Part shown: positions 10,279-20,577 of the stretch, in pieces
Position numbering within the stretch: position 1 is the stretch's first letter
Layout: each line of letters starts with the position of its first letter
Assembly (NCBI GenBank): GCA_025769875.1
Contig: JAGFNK010000246.1
Location: 1-64,000, forward strand
DNA length: 64,000 nt
DNA from: Russula earlei
Taxonomy: Eukaryota > Basidiomycota > Agaricomycetes > Russulales > Russulaceae
Reading direction: 5' to 3'
The notes under the pieces: generated by a model
Told to the model about the DNA's origin: nothing
Database searches by the model: none
The model's input: the letters and a program-made list of their open reading frames with translations, nothing else
Made by a program: the position numbers and the translations under genes

Positions 10279-13038
10279 ATGTCTGATAACACATGGCCTG
10301 CAGATCTCACTCTCGACCTTGATAAATCTAACTGGTCAGAGTGGAGCAAACAACTGGACCTCACGGTACAAGGTCAAGGTTTTTGGCAATGGCTCGAAGG
10401 TTCGTTGCCACGCCCAGATGCCCAGACTCAGTCGAAAGCGCATTGGATTTGGCGTAATAATGACGATTCCTTGCGCTCATTCATTTTACGCCACATTGAC
10501 ACCATTGAGTATGAGTTCTTGGGTGAAAAAGTCACTAATGCAACTTCCCATGAGATCTTCGAAGCCCTTAAAGAGGGACATGAAAAACTCGGTTTGTACA
10601 CCCAGATGCTCACTATCAAGAATGTTCTCAATATACGTTTCCTCCCAGACGGCCCCCTGCTTTCCACTCTCTCCGAAATCTGTTGCCTGCACAAGCAGAT
10701 CGCAAACATGGGTCCCATTGACACTGACAAACTCCTCTCCGTCTTCATACTCAATTCCATCGGTGACAACTTTCACTACCTACAATCTCAGATTCAATCT
10801 CTCTCTGTCGAACCCCATTTTTCCTCAGCTACCATTATCCAACGCATCCAGAGTGAAGATGCCCTTATCAAAAAGCAGAACGCGCAAAATGGGATATCCC
10901 CTTCCACTCTCCCCACAGCCGTTATGCCATTACCTGCCGCTTCCGCTTTCCCCGCTGCCACTACATGGAAACAGGTGTACTGTACTCATTGCAAAAAGGA
11001 GGGACATCTCACTAATTTCTGCATAAGCCCTGGTGGAAAAATGGCTGGACGCTCTGTCGAAGAAGCAAGGGCAGCCCAGTGGCTCTTCTTCTCAAAGACG
11101 AACGACTCCAGAAATCCACCAATTGTGCATGTGGCACACCTCGCTTCCCCTGCCGATGATTCTGCTCCTTCCTTGGGTACCGATTTGCCCTCCATCACCA
11201 TCAATGGCATCTCTTACTATCCCTCTCCTTCACTGACACACCCCGACCCCCTTCCCCTTTTGACTGGCAATGATTTCGAGTACCACACCTTCGTTGCCAT
11301 TGAAACCCCCACTATGCAGACCACATCTATTGATTGGTCTCTCCACACTATTGCAAACACGACTTCCTCTGTTTCAGTTCCCATGTCGATCAACTCTAAA
11401 CCTCCAGTCCTCACCCAAATTCCTTTTATTCTTGACACGGGCGCTACATGCCATATTTCTCCTTGCTACTCGGACTTCGTCTCATTGCAACCAACACCCC
11501 CACACCCCGTCACCGGACTTGGCAGATCGCAAGTCCACGCCACAGGCGTTGGAGCCGTTGAATTTGAGATGGATGGTAACACTGTTGTGCGCCTCAATAA
11601 CGTTTTGTACATCCCAAACGCTGCCGTCCGTTTACTTTCCATCGCATCGTTAAACCGTGCTGGGAATTACACCACGCATTTTGACTGCAACCGCTGCTGG
11701 GTAACTGACAAAACAGGTGTCACTGTTTTCTCTGGCCTCCTTTCACCCAGACACAATCTGTATGAAATCAACACCCTAAAGGTGCATCGCGCACTCGTTT
11801 CCCATTGGATCCCCAATATCGACACATGGCACAGGCGTCTTGGACACTGCAATTTTTGCACGGTCCTGGACATGGCGCAGTTGCACTGCGTCGATGGTAT
11901 GACCATTAACTTGTCGCACTTGCCGCCAAAATGCCCACACTGCATTCTTGGAAAACAGACTCATTCCCCTGTGCCAAAAACATGTGAAGGCCCTAAAGCA
12001 ACCCGCTGCCTCGAACGCATTCATGTTGACCTCACAGGGCCAATGTCCATTTTGTCACATTCCGGTTGTCGATACTCCATGAATATAATCGATGATTACT
12101 CCAGTTACGTATGGACAATTCTGCTTCCAACAAAAGACGCCACCGCTGCGAAACTCGATGAATGGTGGCGCGCAGTTGAAAATCAATCCAACCTCTGTGT
12201 GACATACATCATCTCAGACAACGGGGAACTTGTCTCCAACCACTTCTCCACATGGTGCTCTTGCCTGGGCATTCAGCACCTTAAAACCGCCCCTTACACT
12301 TCCCTCCAAAATGGAAGAGCTGAATGCCTTCATCGTATGATAATGAACAAAGCACGCAGCATGCGCCTTGCTTGTGCTGCGCCCCCTAATTTTTGGGATG
12401 AGTTTAACGCTACCGCAACTTACCTCACCACCCTTACTGCATCCAAAACCCTTAATGGTAAAACACCTTTCGAGAGTTGGTTTGGTCGCAAGCCTTCCAT
12501 TTCACACCTGCATGAGATCGACTCCTGCTGTTTCGCACTGATCCCAGGGAAACAAGCTAAAATCCTTCAGCACTCCATTGAGTGCACTCTCATCGGATAT
12601 GCTCCAAACGCCAAGGCATATCGCCTTTGGGACAGGTATACAAATCACGTATTCAATTCCTTCCATGTTACCTTTATTGAGCACCTTGACACTACTGCGT
12701 CTTCCCTTTATCCGAATGAAATACTGATTAACGATAAGGCACCATCCTGGGATGAAATTCCCATGCAACTAGAACCCACCCCTCAAACAACCTCCTCAAC
12801 TGGGCAACACCCCCCCCTTCCAGATCCTCTGTACATGCCGACTTCCGTTTCCTCACTTCAAATGCCAATCCCTCAACAAACAACGACAAACCTGACAAAA
12901 CTACTCCCACCACACTTCCACTTCCTTCATCTATACCGGTTCTTACCGCTCCCCACCCTTTACCTAATATTACATTACCGTCTGATCGCACATCTCCCCC
13001 CGTCCATGACCTGTCCAATCACTCTTCCTCTTCCATGA
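10279..13038 (+). CDS. Copia-1 gag-protease-integrase
   Basis: ATG 10279 opens 919 codons. Gag-like N terminus (about 1-220), a CCHC knuckle CTHCKKEGHLTNFC near residue 235, an aspartic protease motif ILDTGATCHISP with the catalytic Asp at about 386, a GAG-pre-integrase HHCC zinc site (HRRLGH ... CPHC), and the integrase core with D584, D647 and E682; the D-E spacing of 35 is standard. The frame runs into out-of-phase Pro/Leu-rich sequence after about residue 860: the correct phase continues in another frame from about 12880, so the true polyprotein is broken by a 1-nt frameshift. Cleaves and integrates copia cDNA in intact relatives; protease and integrase active sites look intact here. Confidence 0.85.
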   Translation: MSDNTWPADLTLDLDKSNWSEWSKQLDLTVQGQGFWQWLEGSLPRPDAQTQSKAHWIWRNNDDSLRSFILRHIDTIEYEFLGEKVTNATSHEIFEALKEGHEKLGLYTQMLTIKNVLNIRFLPDGPLLSTLSEICCLHKQIANMGPIDTDKLLSVFILNSIGDNFHYLQSQIQSLSVEPHFSSATIIQRIQSEDALIKKQNAQNGISPSTLPTAVMPLPAASAFPAATTWKQVYCTHCKKEGHLTNFCISPGGKMAGRSVEEARAAQWLFFSKTNDSRNPPIVHVAHLASPADDSAPSLGTDLPSITINGISYYPSPSLTHPDPLPLLTGNDFEYHTFVAIETPTMQTTSIDWSLHTIANTTSSVSVPMSINSKPPVLTQIPFILDTGATCHISPCYSDFVSLQPTPPHPVTGLGRSQVHATGVGAVEFEMDGNTVVRLNNVLYIPNAAVRLLSIASLNRAGNYTTHFDCNRCWVTDKTGVTVFSGLLSPRHNLYEINTLKVHRALVSHWIPNIDTWHRRLGHCNFCTVLDMAQLHCVDGMTINLSHLPPKCPHCILGKQTHSPVPKTCEGPKATRCLERIHVDLTGPMSILSHSGCRYSMNIIDDYSSYVWTILLPTKDATAAKLDEWWRAVENQSNLCVTYIISDNGELVSNHFSTWCSCLGIQHLKTAPYTSLQNGRAECLHRMIMNKARSMRLACAAPPNFWDEFNATATYLTTLTASKTLNGKTPFESWFGRKPSISHLHEIDSCCFALIPGKQAKILQHSIECTLIGYAPNAKAYRLWDRYTNHVFNSFHVTFIEHLDTTASSLYPNEILINDKAPSWDEIPMQLEPTPQTTSSTGQHPPLPDPLYMPTSVSSLQMPIPQQTTTNLTKLLPPHFHFLHLYRFLPLPTLYLILHYRLIAHLPPSMTCPITLPLP

Positions 13039-15603
13039 CTGATGACGCTTCCCTTCCTCACCACCCCTTTATGTCCAATAACATGGCACATACCTTACCA
13101 ACTTCAGCATCATCTCCACAATGTAATACCTTAGAACCACCACCCCCCCTCCAGAACTCGTCCCTTACACCTTATTCTACCATTCCCTGCCCCTCTTCCT
13201 CTAACCCAAATATGACTGTAACTTCAACTACACGTAAGACCCACAGCGCCGCTCCTTCTGTCCGTCGTTCTAGCTGAATTCCGGCACCCACGTCTCGCAC
13301 GCTCACTAACGATGGGCTTGACCGCCCTTCTTGTCAGAAACCACCCAGCGATACAACCCTTGCCTGCTCTCTCCAAAATTTTCATACAGACCCGATTCCT
13401 TTGCTTAATGAACCTTCCCATACGTATGATACTGTACCAACCCAGATATCATCGCCTACACATCCTTTGCCTACTGACACCCTACTATATTCCTTCCTCT
13501 CCGAATATTCTCGTTTTTGTGATACGCACACACTATTTCCCCTCACCATCGACGATTCCTTTCATACACTGCCCCATGCTTTCGCCTCCATCCATGATGG
13601 GACTGTGGACACTATACTAGACGACGAACCTTCTTGGTCTGACGCCCTCTCCTCACCGGAGTGCGAGCTCTGGATTGCCGGCACTCGAGATGAAATTAAA
13701 AGCTTGGAAGACCTCCAAGTTTTCGTCCTGGTCCCACGCTCCGAGGTGCCTTCACACCTCCGCCCACTCCGTGGCAAACTCGTTTGCAAACGTAAATGCG
13801 ACAACCTTGGCAACATCACTCGTTACAAGGTCCGCTATGTCGCTAAAGGTTATGCACAGTAATATGGCCTGGACTACACAAAGACAACAGCCCCCACAGC
13901 ACGTCCTGAATCACTTCGCATGCTCCTCCATATTGCCGCTTCCCTTGCCTGGGACATCCAACAATTTGACATAAAAACCGCTTTCCTCCATGGTGTTCTA
14001 CCACCTGACGAGATCATGTTCATGGAACAACCATCTGGTTTCGAAGCCCTGGGAAAGAAAAACTGGGTCATGAAACTAATGAAGGGCATTTATGGCATGA
14101 AGCAAGCAAGCAGAATTTGGAATCAGACATTCAACAAAGCGGCAGAGGATTGGGGGTTCAAACGTCTCCCTTGTGAGTGGTGTGTCTATTCCTGTCGGAC
14201 TCCATCGGGTACAATCATCTTTGTTGTCCACGTCGATGACATCATCTCCATTGCTTCCTCTGAATCCGAACACGACATGTTCAAAGCCTTACTGCGCTCG
14301 CGCTGGGAAATCTTGGACCTTGGCCCCATCAAATTTGCCCTTGGCATTGCTATTACTCGCAACCACGCCGCTAAATCTATCTCACTCTGCCAGTCCGCCT
14401 TCATTGACTGTGTCGTACACCAGTTCGGGCAATCCAACGCTCACCCAGTGGACCTCCCTATGATCCCCGGGCTCCGCCTCCAATGCAGTGACAAATCTGT
14501 ACCCATTACCCCAGACATCCTCACCTGGCGTAACAACACCCCATACCCCGCGCTCATTGGCAACCTGATCTACATCGCGAACACCACTCGTCCCGACATT
14601 GCCTTCGCTGTATCCAAACTGGCCTCCTTCATGGACTGCTACAACCTAGACCATTGGTCTGCTGCCATCCGCGTCCTTCGTTACCTTAAGGGAACACGAA
14701 CATTGTCGCTCACGCTGGGTGGCTCGCATCCCATCACCCTGGTCGGTCACTCTGACTCCGACTTCGCGAACTGCGTGGACACTAGTTGGTCTACCGCTGG
14801 GTATTGCTTCCATCTAGGTTCAGGTTGCATATCTTGGTCCTCACAGAAACAACGGACGGTTGCTAACAGCTCCTGTTATGCGGAGTACATTGTGTTGCAC
14901 AATGCAGCCCACGAGGCGATCTTCCTACGGCAGTGTTGCGCAGCATAGAGCGCAGCTAACAGGCCAAGCAACCCACCTTAGAGGTTGTGCTAATGCTCAA
15001 GTGATATTGGGGTGTAGAGCAATGATGTATACTCGTCTACAAGTATGGTATTTATACCTCTATAACCCAGGGCTGTTCCTAAGTCCAAAAGAGGTGACTA
15101 CAGGTGTCCACTATATCGCGCATTAAGTGACGCGTGATGTGGAAACGTTCTAGATGCAGCATAAGGCTGCATCTTGTGATAGATAGTGTAATATGCATAA
15201 CCCTATTGCCATAAGCGCATATACTAAAGTTCTGTCTAACATGTAACATCTATGAGTGGATCTTGAACCTTGTATGAAGGCCTTCGCCTTCTTTGATCTG
15301 TTCGGGTTCCAGTTCAACAGGCAGGTCCTCTCCCAAACTCAATTCACCCAGTCTACCCCCACAACCATCTACTGCGATAATGACGCAGCATCAAAACTTG
15401 CTGAAGATCATGTGTGCCATTCACATGTGAAACACATTCGCGTCAAATACCATTATGTCAGAGAACAAGTACTCGCAGGCGACATCTCCATTGCTCAAGT
15501 CCCGACCAAAGACAACATCGCCGATATCTTCACCAAACCTCTTTGTCGACCGGACTTCACTCGTTTATGCCTACTCCTTGGTCTCCACAGGGAACAGACT
15601 TGA
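12880..15603 (+). pseudogene. Copia-1 reverse transcriptase-RNase H (frameshift, two nonsense codons, insertion)
   Basis: Read in the frame with codon starts divisible by 3. A Pro/Ser/Thr-rich linker carries TGA 13275 (fits CGA to TGA), RT begins at SWSDALSSPECELW (13630), and TAA 13860 falls between YVAKGYAQ and YGLDYTKTTAPT. RT motifs follow: QFDIKTAFLHG, GIYGMKQASR, and the active-site HVDDII at about 14229. RNase H contains HSDSDFAN and SSQKQRTVANSSCYAEY to about 14930, then about 350 foreign bases, then resumes from about 15290 (IYCDNDAASKLA, HIRVKYHYVREQV, NIADIFTKPL) to TGA 15601. These enzymes would copy element RNA into cDNA; this copy cannot. Confidence 0.85.
14934..15290. other. 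~350-bp insertion in the copia-1 RNase H domain, class unresolved
   Basis: Begins TGTTGCGCAGCATAG immediately after the codons for EAIFLRQ and ends before TTCTTTGATCTG, where coding resumes. It has a TATA-like ATTTATACCTCTATAA and could be a solo LTR (a TGTT...AACA span fits 14935-15247), but I found no target duplication, so the class is open. Confidence 0.55.
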
Positions 15604-15657
15604 CGTTGTGAAAATGCACCGTCTTAAGGGTTCTCACCCTCCGACATTGAGGGGGAG

Positions 15658-15817
15658 TATTAGATCTTGGTGACATCATACTACAATACCTGACATCATG
15701 CTATCCTTACTTCATACATTCCATACTGTCGTATATAAGATACATTAGAACACACGTACAACATTATCTCAAATATATCCCTATATCTTGCGTCTCATCA
15801 ACTTCTGAGCTCCAATA
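15658..15817 (+). repeat. Copia-1 3' LTR
   Basis: 160 bp, TATTAG start after the purine tract, AATA end, followed by ACGAG at 15818-15822. Confidence 0.92.
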
Positions 15818-15910
15818 ACGAGGACGACGGCAGTGTAAACCATGTACAAGGCCTGGGAGACGGGCGCTTTTAATCTCATTTATGCCGCTGGCTCGTGGGT
15901 AAATCCAGAC

Positions 15911-16358
15911 GATCACCTTTCTCCAGGACGCTACTCACATCCTAACTGATGAGCTTTCGCCTGTAAGTCGAGCGAGGAGGGTCACCATACCTGAAGTCAT
16001 CACTAATCTAAGTAATCTTCACGTAGTCGTATTCGGCGACTCCGTTATCACGTCTCCTCATTATGCACTGGCTTCGTCCAGTCATTATTGGCTTGCACTA
16101 CACGCTCCTCGACCACGATGGGTGGTCCCTCGACGATCACCTTTCTCCAGGACGCTACTCACATCCTCACTGGTGAGCTTTCTCCTGTACGTCGAGCGAG
16201 TGTCACCGTGACCATGTCTGAAGTGAGTAAGCTTCACAAATCCGTTATCACGTCTCATAACTCATTGGCTTCGACCAGTCATTATCGCCTTCCGCCGACC
16301 GCTCCTCGACCACGATCGGTGGTCCCTTACAAGCGTCGTTGGGAGCAGTTCCTTGTGC
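15911..16358 (+). repeat. 224-bp tandem duplication of the F-box gene promoter/leader
   Basis: GATCACCTTTCTCCAGGACG starts both 15911 and 16135, and similarity runs on through the CATTATTG and CCTCGACCACGAT stretch. The other family members have one copy (see 44240-44400). The second unit supplies the start codon and first exons of the intact gene. Confidence 0.75.
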
Positions 16359-17785
16359 ACATCGCCAGGGTGTGTCGTTTTTGTTCAGTGTCCGTTACGA
16401 CCACTGACCACTCGATTCTAGGCATCAACACGCTCTCCGATGATGTCCTTCTGGAGATATTCGATCTCTATGTAAATTACCTGCTCATACAGACAAACGG
16501 ATGGCATACACTGGTCCATGTATGTCAAAGATGGCGACATGTCGTGTTTGCATCGCCACGTCGCCTGAACCTGCGACTTGAGTACACAGGAAAGAGACCG
16601 ATGTCTGAGATGCTAGACGTCTGGCCAATCTTGCCTGTGGTGATAAGCTATGGTTCCGACTTGTCGACCTCCTGGGAAAACGTAGCTGTTGCCCTCGAAT
16701 CGGAGCACCGCCATCGCATATGTCAAATTAACCTGCGGAACATTCCAACATCAGCATGGAAAAGACTCGCAGCAGCGATGCAGAAACCGTTCCCGGAACT
16801 GTCTCATCTGGTGTTTTGGGCAAAAGACAACACTGTGACCCCCCTTCCGGATTCGTTCTTGGGCGGATACTCCCCACTTCTGCGACTACTCTGGTTAGAC
16901 AATTGTCCGTTTCCAGGAGTTCCTAAACTACTCTTGTCCTCCAATCAACTTGTCGTGCTTGATCTTTTTTATATTCCCAACTCTGGTTACATTTCTCCCC
17001 AGGATTTGGTCACCGCCTTGTCGGTCTTGTCCAGACTTGAAACCCTTCGCCTTCAATTCCAATCCCCTCGATATCCGGCAAGTCGGCCTCGACGTCCGCT
17101 CACACGCTCAGTCCTCCCCGTTTTCACCCGACTTGCTTTCCGCGGCGTTCACGAGTACTTGGAGGACTTACTGGCCCAAATCGAGGCTCCCCTTCTCACC
17201 ACACTCTACGTAACATTCTTCATGGACATCGACTTTGTCCTCCCACAACTCCACCGGTTGATCAGTCAAGTAGAATCGTTCAATTCATGTGACAGAGCAA
17301 CCGTGCGCATTTCCGGTCATGCAATTCGATTCACGATTTCCAGCGGCACAAATCAGCCTCCGGACCTCTCGTTAAAAATCATATGCAGCGAGTTGGGTTC
17401 GCAGTTTGCATCGCTGGCTCAGGTTTGCAGCTCAACCTTTCCCTTTCTCTCCACTTTGGTAAACCTCGACTTCGAGGACGATGTCCTTCAATCACACTGG
17501 AAAGATGTCACTGAAACCACTCCATGGCTGGAACTCCTGGCCCCGTTCACTGCTATGAAGGATCTGCGCCTAACCCATCAAGCTGCGCCACATGTCTGCC
17601 AAGCGCTGGAAGAGCTCGCGGGAGAAAGAGTAACAGAAATCTTACCCGCGCTCCAGAACATTTTCTTGGAGGGCCTCGGGCCATTGGGATCTGTTCCAAA
17701 ATATATCGAAGGATTCGTCGCTGCGCGAAAACACTCTGGTCACCCAGTGGCTGTTCAGGGGATTGGACCTAGGCAGGATCGATGA
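16214..17785 (+). CDS. F-box/LRR-like protein, copy B, apparently intact, three exons
   Basis: Likely start ATG 16214 in CCGTGACCATG. Proposed exons 16214-16222, 16279-16369 and 16422-17785; introns of 56 nt (GTGAGT...CCAG) and 52 nt (GTGTGT...CTGAC...TCTAG). The exon sum is 1,464 nt = 487 residues. Copy C has the same exon-2 length (91 nt) and intron-2 length, and its 2-nt length difference falls inside intron 1, which supports the model. Exon 3 begins with the F-box core INTLSDDVLLEIF, then WHTLVHVCQRWRHVVFASPR, then a long region with repeated leucine-rich stretches. Expected role: substrate adaptor of an SCF ubiquitin ligase; substrate unknown. Unspliced reading is also open, so the introns need transcript proof. 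Confidence 0.78.
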   Translation: MSEVSKLHKSVITSHNSLASTSHYRLPPTAPRPRSVVPYKRRWEQFLVHIARVCRFCSVSVTTTDHSILGINTLSDDVLLEIFDLYVNYLLIQTNGWHTLVHVCQRWRHVVFASPRRLNLRLEYTGKRPMSEMLDVWPILPVVISYGSDLSTSWENVAVALESEHRHRICQINLRNIPTSAWKRLAAAMQKPFPELSHLVFWAKDNTVTPLPDSFLGGYSPLLRLLWLDNCPFPGVPKLLLSSNQLVVLDLFYIPNSGYISPQDLVTALSVLSRLETLRLQFQSPRYPASRPRRPLTRSVLPVFTRLAFRGVHEYLEDLLAQIEAPLLTTLYVTFFMDIDFVLPQLHRLISQVESFNSCDRATVRISGHAIRFTISSGTNQPPDLSLKIICSELGSQFASLAQVCSSTFPFLSTLVNLDFEDDVLQSHWKDVTETTPWLELLAPFTAMKDLRLTHQAAPHVCQALEELAGERVTEILPALQNIFLEGLGPLGSVPKYIEGFVAARKHSGHPVAVQGIGPRQDR

Positions 17786-17795
17786 GTTCTTGTGT

Positions 17796-18181
17796 TTATT
17801 GAGAAGGGGAACCTCGACTTGGGCCAGTATGTCCCCCAAGTGCTTGTGAATGCCACAGAACTCAAGCTTGGTGAAAGCGAGGAGAACAGAGCGCGTGAGT
17901 GGAGGTGGTCGACTTGCTGAATATCGAGGTGATTGGAATCCAAGGCAAAGGGATTCAAGTCTGGACATGACCGACAGGGCGGTGACCAAATCTTGGGGAG
18001 AAATATAACTGGAATTGGAAATATTGTAAAGGTAAAGCTCGATAAGTCGATTGGCAGACAAAAATAGTTAAGAAATTCCTGGAAATGAACATTTGCTCAA
18101 TGAATGATACTGTAGAAGTGGGGTGGATCTGCTCAAGAATGAATCTTGAAGGGACATTGCAGTGTTGCCTTCTACTTGATG
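17796..18181 (-). pseudogene. Inverted fragment of the F-box/LRR family (copy D)
   Basis: On the minus strand it reads SANRLIELYLYNISNSSYIS then PQDLVTALSVMSRLESLCLGF, closely matching the middle of copy B, and DNA similarity extends to about 18181 (the DSFL..PLLR region). It lacks the F-box and C terminus, and lies tail-to-tail immediately after copy B with only about 10 bp between. A 3' junction to SHWVTRVFSRSDESFD mirrors the C-terminal codons of the family, so two non-adjacent parts are joined. Confidence 0.75.
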
Positions 18182-18670
18182 GACAAAGGTGTGGTCATGT
18201 TGGCTAGAAAAAAGATATTCCACATAAATGTTTTTTTTTTTTGAATCAGTTACATATACTGCTGCATATGACTTGGTACATGGGTGGTCCTAGTGAGAAC
18301 CAATAGGCCAGCTTATCATGCTCACAGCCCAGCCCCCTAGAACCAAGTAACCTAATTAATAGCTATTGTAGTACCTTGTGCAGACTATAGCTCCATGGTA
18401 AGTGAGGGGATCAAACTATTCAGGGGTCTCAGGCAAGTAAAAGGGGTCAGGAAGGGGCCAGGGCATGGGAACAAGCTCAGGAACTTTGGGCACCAGGGAA
18501 GGAAGGAGTTGTAAGTGGGTCCTACAGGAGAAAAGGGAAAAACCTGCATCAAGCAGAATCAAAGGTGGTTAGAGGCATAGCCTTGGAGTCTTCTTGGGGT
18601 ATTTGTCTTATGTGCCCTGCACATTCATGGCCATCTTACAGTGTGAAACTGAAGGGTGAGCCAGGTGGGA
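18182..18670. other. Intergenic, target region of copia-2
   Basis: No gene seen. It holds a 15-T run near 18225 and lies left of the TGGTG duplication; its continuation is at 24966. Confidence 0.5.
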
Positions 18671-18675
18671 TGGTG

Positions 18676-19200
18676 TGTAGAAACTAAACAGTCTATTTGG
18701 GGTATGGAAGGGTTGTTATGTGTGAGTGTATGCAGCGTCAAAGAGGACCTGCACGTTCACACACGTGGGAATCGCTGAATAATGTAATGACTGTACTCAG
18801 TGACTCACACGCGTGAGCAATCACTATGGATATATATTTACCTGAATAATGTAACGACTGTACTATTCAAGTATGAGCTTTATGGAACGAAAGGAACGAT
18901 AAGTAAGTGGAAACACACCTCAGTGACTCGTGCGTGTGAGCGATCACTGAGGAGCAAGGGTAAACTATCTACTCATTTAAGTAGGCAGGAGGTAAGCAAA
19001 TGGTATCCAAATGACGGAACGTCAGTCAACCCAATCAGCGTCTACGTCAATTGACTAGACTAGGTACGAACTGAGTGTAAATAACTAGTTCTACTTGGAG
19101 ATGCTAAGAGCAGTCCTGGGTATATATCCCGAGTGAGGGGATCCCTCACTCGGCTTCGTGTGCTCGCGATCGAGCTCACCTGTGGTCGGGAATCACAACA
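18676..19200 (-). repeat. Copia-2 3' LTR
   Basis: 525 bp; in element sense it starts TGTTGTGATTCCC and ends GTTTCTACA. A GGATATATACCC box lies near 19115-19130. Confidence 0.93.
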
Positions 19201-19606
19201 CTCCCCCTCGCTTTGTGAACAGGCTGAGTCCTGACGCAAAGTGTTTGACTTTCACTGAGGGAAGTGCCTTGGTGAGGGCGTTGGCAAGCATATCATCTGT
19301 TGGACAATATACAAGTCGCGCGGACCCCTGCTCAATGACCCATCGAATCCAGTGGTAGCGGACGTTGATGTGTTTGGTCCGGGCATGGTACTGGTGATTG
19401 TGCGCAAGTGCGATGGCAGATTGATTGTCAGAGAAAAGGGTGGTAGGGTCGGAGAGAGGCCTGAAGACTTCTGATAGAAGACTGTGCAGCCAGAGCACTT
19501 CCTTCATTCCATGGGTGGCCGCAATGTATTCACTCTCTGTGGTCGAGAGCGAAATGATCTCCTGGCGCTTTGAGGACCACGAAACGGCGCCGCCGTCGAT
19601 GAGGAA
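19193..19606 (-). pseudogene. Copia-2 RNase H, C-terminal part
   Basis: Minus strand from the solo-LTR junction: FLIDGGAVSWSSKRQEIISL, TTESEYIAATHGMKE, FSDNQSAIALAHN, ARTKHINVRYHWIR, MLANALTKALP, ending in the LTR. These are the standard copia RNase H motifs. The N-terminal part (GYADANGSMAKDRRAILGYA) lies beyond the inserted LTR at 20578-20640. Joined across the LTR at the ATGCC duplication the frame would resume, so the LTR insertion alone split it. Confidence 0.85.
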
Positions 19607-19611
19607 GGCAT

Positions 19612-20572
19612 TGTCAAGACTCACTGTTGAACTATCCAGTTCAAGAGCGAGGGAGAAGCTTGAAGACGAGTCGATAGACGTCCAAGACCGCGTGGGCAAG
19701 AAGTAGAATCCAGAGGAGTAACAGATACCAGAGAGGTACTGTTACTGTGAGAGTCGAGAAGTCACGCAGGGAAGAGGCCAGGGTAGTCACAAGGGGACGG
19801 TCCTTAAAGGAGTATCCCAGGGATAGAGAGTGCCGTAAACAAATGGACAGTCTGAGGACTGTCCGCTTCTTTATTGAGCGCTTATATACTACAAGAGAAC
19901 TGCTAAATGGGGAACAAGTCATAACCTTGTTATCAAGCACAATAGAGTGATGAGTAAGAAGTCGGAGGATGCTTACTGAGCATGCTCGGTCATGCTCAGT
20001 AAGCTGCTGAGTAAGAAGACTCTTCTTGATGAGTAAGAGCTTCCATTGTCCACGTGTTTACTACTTTAGTGCACGTGTAAGCACCTGATTCATTTCTTGT
20101 TAGTTAGTTTAGGGCCAGTCATTTGAGGACTTGTAGTTTGGTTAGGGAATAGTGTCATCTTATAAGGCCCTTATATAGTTCTATTAGGGTTCTTAGAGTC
20201 GACCCTAATACTTTTATTAAGGTCCTTAGTATTGCCTTGTAGTCGTTCTATAGTTATTAGAGTTGGTCTAATAACGCGTTGTAGGGCCTTTGATACTAGG
20301 TTAGTGCCTATTGTAGAGCTCCTAGGGTCGTTCCAAAGGGTCCTTAGGAAGGCTCTAATACTGTCTTTTGTTGCTAGAAGGGTTGCCTTTAAGTGGGGCT
20401 TGCTGTATGTCGATTGTGCCGAGAATCGCTCGCGCAACAATGCGCGCGCGATATTGTGGACACCTCTACTCACCCCTTTTGCTCGTGTGAACAGGGTGAC
20501 ACCATAGAGACCAGGTTTCCTCCTATAAGGAAGGGTCCTTCAAAGGCCCTCTCCGGAGAATGGTTCATGACA
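19612..20572 (-). repeat. 961-bp solo LTR (family L2) inside copia-2 RNase H
   Basis: Plus-strand ends TGTCAAGACTC and GTTCATGACA, flanked by GGCAT at 19607-19611 and 20573-20577. A near-identical 962-bp copy is at 51708-52669 with its own TSD. LTR sense (TGTCATGAACC start) is minus. The ends resemble those of the gypsy LTR at 26213, and both encode a similar hydrophobic peptide. Confidence 0.92.
19641..19820 (-). CDS. Possible LTR-encoded membrane micropeptide (L2 LTR)
   Basis: In LTR sense an open frame ends with VPLWYLLLLWILLLAHAV then a basic RS terminus. The same pattern (P-[IL]-W-Y-L-L-x-x-W-x-x-L-L-x-[NH]-A) is read in L2 copy 2 (stop at 51737), in the gypsy LTRs at 26245 and 36365 and, with a late break, near 36480. 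No ATG is conserved at the start, so it may be a chance conserved stretch or part of a longer spliced frame. Confidence 0.3.
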   Translation of the reverse strand: MGYSFKDRPLVTTLASSLRDFSTLTVTVPLWYLLLLWILLLAHAVLDVYRLVFKLLPRS

Positions 20573-20577
20573 GGCAT

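Larger units (their letters stand above)
5588..15822 (+). mobile_element. Copia-1, Ty1/copia LTR retrotransposon with target duplication ACGAG
   Basis: Direct LTRs of 156 and 160 bp (5593-5748, 15658-15817) begin TATTAG and end AATA, and are bounded by ACGAG at 5588-5592 and 15818-15822. The uninterrupted target can be read in the paralogous segment at 44131-44156 (GCTCACGGGGCC versus GCTCACGAG + GACGACGG here), which confirms the insertion to the base. Order inside: primer site, 4.5-kb leader containing a tandem repeat and a 3.87-kb palindromic element, gag-protease-integrase frame, frameshifted RT-RNase H, purine tract ending at about 15656 (GAGGGGGAG), 3' LTR. The pol gene has a frameshift, TGA 13275, TAA 13860 and an insertion in RNase H, so the element is not autonomous. 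Confidence 0.93.

Noticed and set aside
14935..15247. Firm call of a solo LTR in copia-1 RNase H
   Set aside because: Ends TGTT/AACA fit, but no target duplication and 43 bp of extra sequence remain unexplained.
16088..16213. Upstream extension of F-box gene B to 16088
   Set aside because: The extra codons begin at TTG; the conserved family start is ATG 16214, followed by a splice-donor-like GTGAGT.
18676..18860. CRISPR-like repeats (GTGACTC...GAGCAATCAC in the copia-2 LTR)
   Set aside because: Only two or three irregular units inside an LTR; this is a eukaryotic genome and no cas genes are present.
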